NCBI GenBank assembly: GCA_020354155.1
Contig: CP070644.1
Location: 1,775,152-1,784,653, forward strand
Direction: 5' to 3'
DNA: 9,502 nucleotides
From: Nitrospiraceae bacterium
GTDB taxonomy: Bacteria; Nitrospirota; Thermodesulfovibrionia; UBA6902
Shown here: positions 6,488 to 9,502 of the stretch, one piece after another
Layout of the letters: each line of letters starts with the position of its first letter
Position numbering within the stretch: position 1 is the first letter of the stretch
The notes under the pieces: model-generated
The model's database searches: none
What the model was told of the DNA's origin: nothing
Seen by the model: only the letters and a program-made list of their open reading frames with translations
Translations under genes and position numbers: made by a program

Positions 6488-7481
6488 TAAGCTGGTATTT
6501 TACTACAGCCTTGGTATGCTCTGCGTTTGTTGTGGAAAAATAGTGCCGACCGTCATTCTTTGCCACAAAAAAAAGATAATCCACATCAGCTGGATAAAGA
6601 GCAGCTTCTATTGACTTGATGCTTGGTGATGCAATAGGTCCTGGCGGCAGACCTTTAATAATGTAGGTATTATATGGCGTTTTTCTTTTCAAATCCCTGT
6701 ACCGAATCCGTATCCACCGCTTCTTCACTCCATAGAGAACAGTGGGATCTGCCTGAAGTCTCATGTTTTTCTCAAGTCGATTATGATAAACAGCTGAAAT
6801 TATCGGACGTTCACTGTCATAGATAGCTTCCTTCTCAATAATGGACGCAAGGGTAAGCACTTCGTTTTCGCTGAGCCCCAGTTCTATTGCACGGCTTTGG
6901 AGCGGCACGGTAAATTGTTCACGCATCCTCTGCACCATTATTTTCATAATAGTTTTTGGATCTGTGCCTTTTGCAAAGTTGTATGTGTCCGGATAGAGAT
7001 AGCCTTCCAGACTGGGGGCTTCAATACTGAGTGAATCAAGAAATTCCCTGTCATATACAAGCTGCCATGATTCTTTGTCTACAAGGCCGACCTCACTGAA
7101 CCTGGTATGGATTCCTTTTAGAGAAGTTCCTTCCGGAATGGTAACGCTGTAGGTGATTGTCCTGCCTTCTATGAGATCAGTGAATATCTCCAGAGGGCTC
7201 ATTGAGGAACTCATATTGTAATATCCTGGCTGCAGGTGCTTCTCCTTGGCAGTCAGTTTCCCAAGCAGCAATAATGGCAGTGTGTTATCCATGATGCCGG
7301 CATCCCTGATTATGTCCAGCGCCTCTGAATAAGCAGCACCCTCCGGTATTTTAACTTCGCTCCATTTCTCTTCAAAAGAGATGGGAGCTATCAAAAATAT
7401 ACTCACTGCCAGTACAATCAGAAAGAGTCCACTGATAACAAGAGATAAGAGTTCTTTCGGTCCCAGCGCTGTTTTTTTCAT
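6459..7481 (-). CDS. mltG: Endolytic murein transglycosylase MltG (YceG-like)
   Basis: MltG is an inner-membrane lytic transglycosylase that cuts nascent glycan strands and helps set their length. The 340-residue protein has a short cytoplasmic N-terminus, one membrane anchor at about 13-33 (LSLVISGLFLIVLAVSIFL), a LysM-like segment with PEGAAYSEALDII (46-58), and the YceG domain. Characteristic motifs are LEGYLYPDTYNF (158-169), LASIIEKEA (211-219, with E216 the likely catalytic glutamate), VYHNRLEKNMRLQADPTVLYG (231-251) and TPYNTYIIKGLPPGPIASPS (268-287). The ending (YLFFV, then HYFS and H322) is also standard. It is the first gene of the leftward block and faces a 532-bp divergent gap. 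I see no convincing Shine-Dalgarno sequence or promoter for it. Confidence 0.95.
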   Translation of the reverse strand: MKKTALGPKELLSLVISGLFLIVLAVSIFLIAPISFEEKWSEVKIPEGAAYSEALDIIRDAGIMDNTLPLLLLGKLTAKEKHLQPGYYNMSSSMSPLEIFTDLIEGRTITYSVTIPEGTSLKGIHTRFSEVGLVDKESWQLVYDREFLDSLSIEAPSLEGYLYPDTYNFAKGTDPKTIMKIMVQRMREQFTVPLQSRAIELGLSENEVLTLASIIEKEAIYDSERPIISAVYHNRLEKNMRLQADPTVLYGVKKRWIRIRYRDLKRKTPYNTYIIKGLPPGPIASPSIKSIEAALYPADVDYLFFVAKNDGRHYFSTTNAEHTKAVVKYQLNGFNKFDKN

Positions 7482-7734
7482 ATTATTTACAGAGAACGAA
7501 GTCGTTTAAAACTATTACAGCAGCATGCTTATCTGAATGGCCGTTTTGCCTCTTTTCAGAAACAGAAATAGATGCAAACTCAGTACCTGGGGTCATAGCG
7601 ATACTGGTTTCACATGCAATACTTCCCAATATATTCATATACATAAGCATGCCAGAATAAAATGTTTAAAGTAAAGCCTTAATACAACATTATTGCACTG
7701 ACAACCCGCTCATGAATAAACGTTAAAGGGAAGG

Positions 7735-7778
7735 GAGTGACGAGCATCGGGTATATTTATACCCGATGCTCGTCACTC
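7735..7778. repeat. Perfect 21-bp palindrome with 2-nt loop
   Basis: Positions 7735-7755 are exactly complementary to 7758-7778 with only TT between, so either strand can fold into one uninterrupted 21-bp hairpin. The arms begin GAGTGACGAGC and end GGGTATA next to the loop. No T-run follows on either strand; the right flank reads GTCTTC and then a G-run. Neither neighbouring gene ends here, because mltG and the FmdE-family gene diverge away from it, so it is not a terminator for either. It could be a palindromic intergenic repeat (REP/MITE class), part of a non-coding RNA, or a large dyad operator. Confidence 0.8.
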
Positions 7779-7829
7779 GTCTTCAGGGGGGGAGCTGATA
7801 TTTTTATTAAAATTACGCTCTATTGTTCT

Positions 7830-7846
7830 GCGGCAACGCCGCTTTT
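7830..7846 (+). terminator. Possible weak intrinsic terminator or leader hairpin
   Basis: GCGGC (7830-7834) and GCCGC (7838-7842) form a 5-bp all-GC stem with an AAC loop, followed by TTTT at 7843-7846. The shape is that of a minimal terminator on the plus strand, but the stem and T-run are both short. No annotated gene ends upstream of it, so if real it would end a small transcript or attenuate the leader of the FmdE-family gene. Low confidence. Confidence 0.25.
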
Positions 7847-8013
7847 AAAGATGCCCGTTCATATTCCTATGATTTCTATATAGTTCCTATGAGTCTGTCT
7901 GTCAAGTATTTTTTTTATAAAAAAATAAATCATTTTGATAAAATAATTTTTATACTGCCAGGTATTCTGATTATGAAAAGCTGGATAGAATTGATCTTCA
8001 TTCGCTGACAACA

Positions 8014-8595
8014 ATGACTCAATTTAATGAACTTCTTGAAGAATCAGCAAAAGTACACGGACATCTCTGCCCCGGCCAGGTCCTCGGGGTACGGCTGAGC
8101 ATGTCCGGCCTGGAAAAAGTCGGGATTCACGATCCAAAGGGTAGAGACCGTAAAAAGCTTATCGTTTATGTTGAGATAGACCGCTGCGCCACTGACGCAA
8201 TCCAGTCAGTGACCGGTTGTTCTCCCGGCAAGAGATCAATGAAACTTGTGGACTATGGTAAGATGGCTGCCACATTCGTCAACCTTGAGACAGGCAAGGC
8301 AGTCAGGGTCCTCGCAAAAGAGGAATCAAAAGAGAGAGCAAAAAATTATTTCCCTGATATTGAGAATAAGTATCAATGCCAGCTGGAGGCATATAAAATC
8401 ATGCCCGATGACGAGCTTTTTCAATATCAGGATGTTAATGTCATAATTCCTGATAAAGATATGCCCGGCAGGCCAAAACGAAGGGTCCGATGTGAAGAAT
8501 GCGGTGAGCATGTCCAGGACAGCAGAGACATTGAGATAAAGGGAAAAACTCTCTGTAAGTCATGTGCAGGAACCAGCTATTATTCCTTGAAGTAA
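8014..8595 (+). CDS. FmdE-family protein with C-terminal zinc ribbon
   Basis: The 193-residue protein matches the FmdE family, named after a subunit gene of methanogen molybdenum formylmethanofuran dehydrogenase but common in non-methanogenic anaerobes. The N-terminal domain has the signature HGHLCPGQVLGVR (15-27) and the paired motif DRCATDAIQSVTGCSPGKR (56-74), giving C19, C58, C69 and nearby histidines as likely metal ligands. A short zinc ribbon follows at the C-terminus with C160/C163 and C181/C184. No membrane segment or signal peptide is visible. The rest of the formylmethanofuran dehydrogenase complex is not in the window, so this is not evidence of methanogenesis. Next to a ModE-like regulator and a MoeA-like protein, a role in molybdenum or formate-type enzyme metabolism is plausible, but the biochemical function is unknown. 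No Shine-Dalgarno sequence precedes the ATG. Confidence 0.88.
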   Translation: MTQFNELLEESAKVHGHLCPGQVLGVRLSMSGLEKVGIHDPKGRDRKKLIVYVEIDRCATDAIQSVTGCSPGKRSMKLVDYGKMAATFVNLETGKAVRVLAKEESKERAKNYFPDIENKYQCQLEAYKIMPDDELFQYQDVNVIIPDKDMPGRPKRRVRCEECGEHVQDSRDIEIKGKTLCKSCAGTSYYSLK

Positions 8596-8611
8596 TACGC
8601 CTCGAACTACC

Positions 8612-8642
8612 AGTCTGAAATCGTTCATCGAGACTTTTTTTT
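8612..8642 (+). terminator. Probable intrinsic terminator after the FmdE-family gene
   Basis: AGTCT (8612-8616) pairs with AGACT (8631-8635), and an inner GAA/TTC pair (8617-8619 with 8624-8626) stacks on it across a 4-nt bulge. The stem runs straight into eight T residues at 8635-8642. The stem is modest but the T-tract is strong, and it lies 16 bp after the stop codon. Together with the separate promoter at 8669 it suggests that the FmdE-family gene and the regulator are transcribed separately. Confidence 0.45.
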
Positions 8643-8668
8643 ACCATCCAACGTGCCCCGGTCTTTTG

Positions 8669-8704
8669 TTGACATCGTTATGCAATTTTGTTATAACGGT
8701 ACTA
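8669..8704 (+). promoter_or_regulatory. Sigma-70 promoter giving a leaderless regulator mRNA
   Basis: TTGACA at 8669-8674 is a perfect -35, TATAAC at 8692-8697 is a 5/6 match to -10, and the spacer is exactly 17 bp. Counting the last -10 base as -7 puts +1 at 8704, the A of the regulator's ATG. No Shine-Dalgarno sequence lies upstream of that ATG, as expected for a leaderless message. Confidence 0.75.
8676..8698. promoter_or_regulatory. ModE-like operator dyad overlapping the promoter
   Basis: CGTTAT at 8676-8681 and ATAACG at 8693-8698 are exact inverted complements separated by 11 bp. The dyad covers the promoter spacer and the whole -10 element. The spaced half-sites resemble the general layout of enterobacterial ModE operators (CG-TAT...ATA-CG type). 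A ModE-type protein bound here would block polymerase, suggesting negative autoregulation. The assignment is inferred from position and symmetry. Confidence 0.55.
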
Positions 8705-9051
8705 TGCCAATAGAATTACGTTCAAAGATATGGCTTGAAATTGATGGTGAAACTGTTTTCGGCAGTGGAAGAAGGGCATTACTGGAAGAAATTGACAGAC
8801 GCGGCTCAATAAATAAAGCAGCAAAGGCCATTCACATATCCTTCAGGAAGGCTTTGAGCTATATACAGTCAATGGAATTGCGTCTCGGCAAAAAACTGGT
8901 TATAAGGCAGGCAGGCGGTATCAACGGCGGGGGAGCGCGTCTTACTGATGAAGCACAGTCCCTCCTGAATCAATATCGTCAGCTGGAAAAGGGCGTGCAG
9001 GAAACACTGGACAGAAAATTTATCAAAGTCTTTCACAACCAGGGGGATTAA
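8704..9051 (+). CDS. ModE-type winged-helix regulator lacking molybdate-binding domains
   Basis: The 115-residue protein corresponds to the N-terminal DNA-binding domain of ModE. IWLEIDGETVFGSGRRALLEEI (9-30) is the typical opening, then the winged helix GSINKAAKAIHISFRKALSYIQSME (34-58) and the glycine-rich wing GGINGGGARLTDEA (71-84), followed by a helical tail to the end. E. coli ModE is about twice as long and carries two Mop-like molybdate-binding domains; these are absent, so ligand sensing must be indirect or by another route. The frame is open back to a GTG at 8653, but that start would place the promoter inside the coding region. I therefore choose the ATG at 8704, where the predicted transcript begins. 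The downstream MoeA-like gene starts 9 bp after the stop, so the two are probably co-transcribed. Confidence 0.85.
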   Translation: MPIELRSKIWLEIDGETVFGSGRRALLEEIDRRGSINKAAKAIHISFRKALSYIQSMELRLGKKLVIRQAGGINGGGARLTDEAQSLLNQYRQLEKGVQETLDRKFIKVFHNQGD

Positions 9052-9060
9052 GGAGATACC

Positions 9061-9502
9061 ATGTGTGAGACAGGTAATGAAGAGGCGAGCCGCAGCAAGC
9101 CGCCTGCAGGATCAAAGGTTGTCCCTGTTGATGAAGCTGTAGGCATGATTCTGCCCCATGACATTACTGAGATCAGACCGGGGGAGTTCAAGGGAACTGC
9201 ATTCAGGAAAGGACATGTAGTCCGTGATGAAGATATTGATCACCTGAAAAGGATCGGCAAGGAACACCTCTATGTTCTTACGATAGGGGATGACGAGATG
9301 CATGAAGACGACGCAGCTCACTTGATGGCAGGAGCGCTTGCAGGAAATGGAGTGCACATGAAGGGGGGAGCACGAGAGGGAAAAATCAATCTCATTGCTG
9401 GTATGGATGGTCTTCTGAAGGTAAATCACGAAGCTCTCCTTGATTTCAATATGCTCGGGGAGGTTATGTGTGCTACTGTTCACAACAACACTGTAGTCAA
9501 GA
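9061..9502 (+). CDS. MoeA-like molybdopterin-binding protein (N-terminal part, cut by window edge)
   Basis: An open frame of 147 codons runs from the ATG at 9061 past the window end, so the C-terminus is missing. AAGGAG at 9050-9055, overlapping the regulator's stop codon, is a clear ribosome binding site. The visible part matches stand-alone MoeA-related, molybdopterin-binding proteins found beside molybdenum genes: VVPVDEAVGMILPHDIT (20-36), the GEFKGTAFRKGHVVRDEDI segment (41-59), LKRIGKEHLYVL (62-73), and the Gly/Ala stretch AAHLMAGALAG (85-95). The first 18 residues are polar and variable. The nucleotide- and cofactor-binding MPT domain expected further on is outside the window. The role is likely in molybdenum cofactor handling; I cannot tell MoeA-type molybdenum insertion from a regulatory relative. 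The gene is probably co-transcribed with the ModE-type regulator. Confidence 0.72.
   Translation, partial: MCETGNEEASRSKPPAGSKVVPVDEAVGMILPHDITEIRPGEFKGTAFRKGHVVRDEDIDHLKRIGKEHLYVLTIGDDEMHEDDAAHLMAGALAGNGVHMKGGAREGKINLIAGMDGLLKVNHEALLDFNMLGEVMCATVHNNTVVK

Larger units (their letters stand above)
7482..8013. other. Divergent intergenic region between mltG and the FmdE-family gene
   Basis: No reading frame here looks real; the longest on the plus strand (7823-8008, TTG start) has a low-complexity translation without family features. The region contains the 21-bp palindrome at 7735-7778, a GC hairpin followed by T residues at 7830-7846, and a 16-bp A/T palindrome at 7910-7925 (seven T, AT, seven A). 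There is also a 10-bp inverted pair GCATGCTTAT (7523-7532) and ATAAGCATGC (7643-7652) about 110 bp apart. Both divergent promoters should lie here, yet I find no clear -35/-10 pair for either gene. Positions 7905-7956 are extremely AT-rich. Confidence 0.6.

Noticed and set aside
7571..7585. Second Fur-family operator (ATGCAAACTCAGT-like stretch)
   Set aside because: Only one half-site resembles the 909-927 dyad; the other half does not match.
7735..7778. Palindrome as an intrinsic terminator
   Set aside because: No T-run follows on either strand, and the two flanking genes are transcribed away from it.
7823..8008. 61-codon plus-strand frame upstream of the FmdE-family gene
   Set aside because: It uses a TTG start, is AT-driven low complexity, has no ribosome binding site and no recognisable domain.
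8014..8595. Evidence for a methanogen or a formylmethanofuran dehydrogenase operon
   Set aside because: FmdE-family proteins are widespread in bacteria, no other Fmd/Fwd subunit is present, and mltG, peptidoglycan metabolism and ispG point to a bacterium.
8653..8703. GTG start extending the ModE-type protein by 17 residues
   Set aside because: The extension would be encoded by the -35, spacer and -10 of a near-consensus promoter, and the family's usual N-terminus matches the ATG at 8704.

Overview
This 9.5 kb window looks like chromosomal DNA from an anaerobic or facultative Gram-negative-type bacterium with moderate GC content. Candidates are the Nitrospirota or the former Deltaproteobacteria (Desulfobacterota). 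That placement is inference: it rests on the combination of a non-mevalonate isoprenoid gene (ispG), MltG, a NtrC/Fis-type regulator, and an FmdE/ModE/MoeA-like molybdenum cluster of the kind seen in anaerobes. No 16S gene or other decisive marker is present. I see no phage, transposase, CRISPR array, tRNA or rRNA gene. Recognisable Shine-Dalgarno sequences are scarce: only the PPC-domain gene and the final gene have strong ones.

Plus strand, 1-3885. A long AT-rich leader with an 11-bp inverted repeat precedes a stand-alone PPC/DUF296 protein. Next is a metal-uptake operon: a Fur-family regulator (probably Zur) preceded by a perfect 8-3-8 palindrome, then ZnuA (binding protein), ZnuC (ATPase) and ZnuB (permease). 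The regulator and znuA overlap by 10 bp and znuA abuts znuC. znuC and znuB are separated by a short repeat-like hairpin sequence. The expected logic is that the metal-loaded regulator binds the palindrome and shuts off both itself and the transporter.

Minus strand, 7481-3901. Transcribed leftwards are mltG (peptidoglycan lytic transglycosylase), ispG (MEP pathway), panC (pantothenate synthetase) and a 171-residue protein that looks like a sigma-54 activator stripped to its AAA+ lid and Fis-type DNA-binding helices. mltG and ispG overlap by 29 bp. The block converges on znuB with only 15 bp between the stop codons.

The 532-bp divergent gap, 7482-8013, holds no convincing gene. It does hold a perfect 21-bp inverted repeat with a 2-nt loop, a small GC hairpin followed by T residues, and very AT-rich sequence.

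Plus strand, 8014-9502. This is a molybdenum-flavoured cluster: an FmdE-family protein with a C-terminal zinc ribbon, a ModE-type winged-helix regulator lacking any molybdate-binding domain, and the N-terminal part of a MoeA-like molybdopterin-binding protein cut by the window edge. The regulator has a near-consensus sigma-70 promoter placed so that transcription would start at or next to its ATG. A CGTTAT-N11-ATAACG palindrome overlaps that promoter, which suggests a leaderless, autoregulated gene. This stretch and the relic activator are the most unusual parts of the window.
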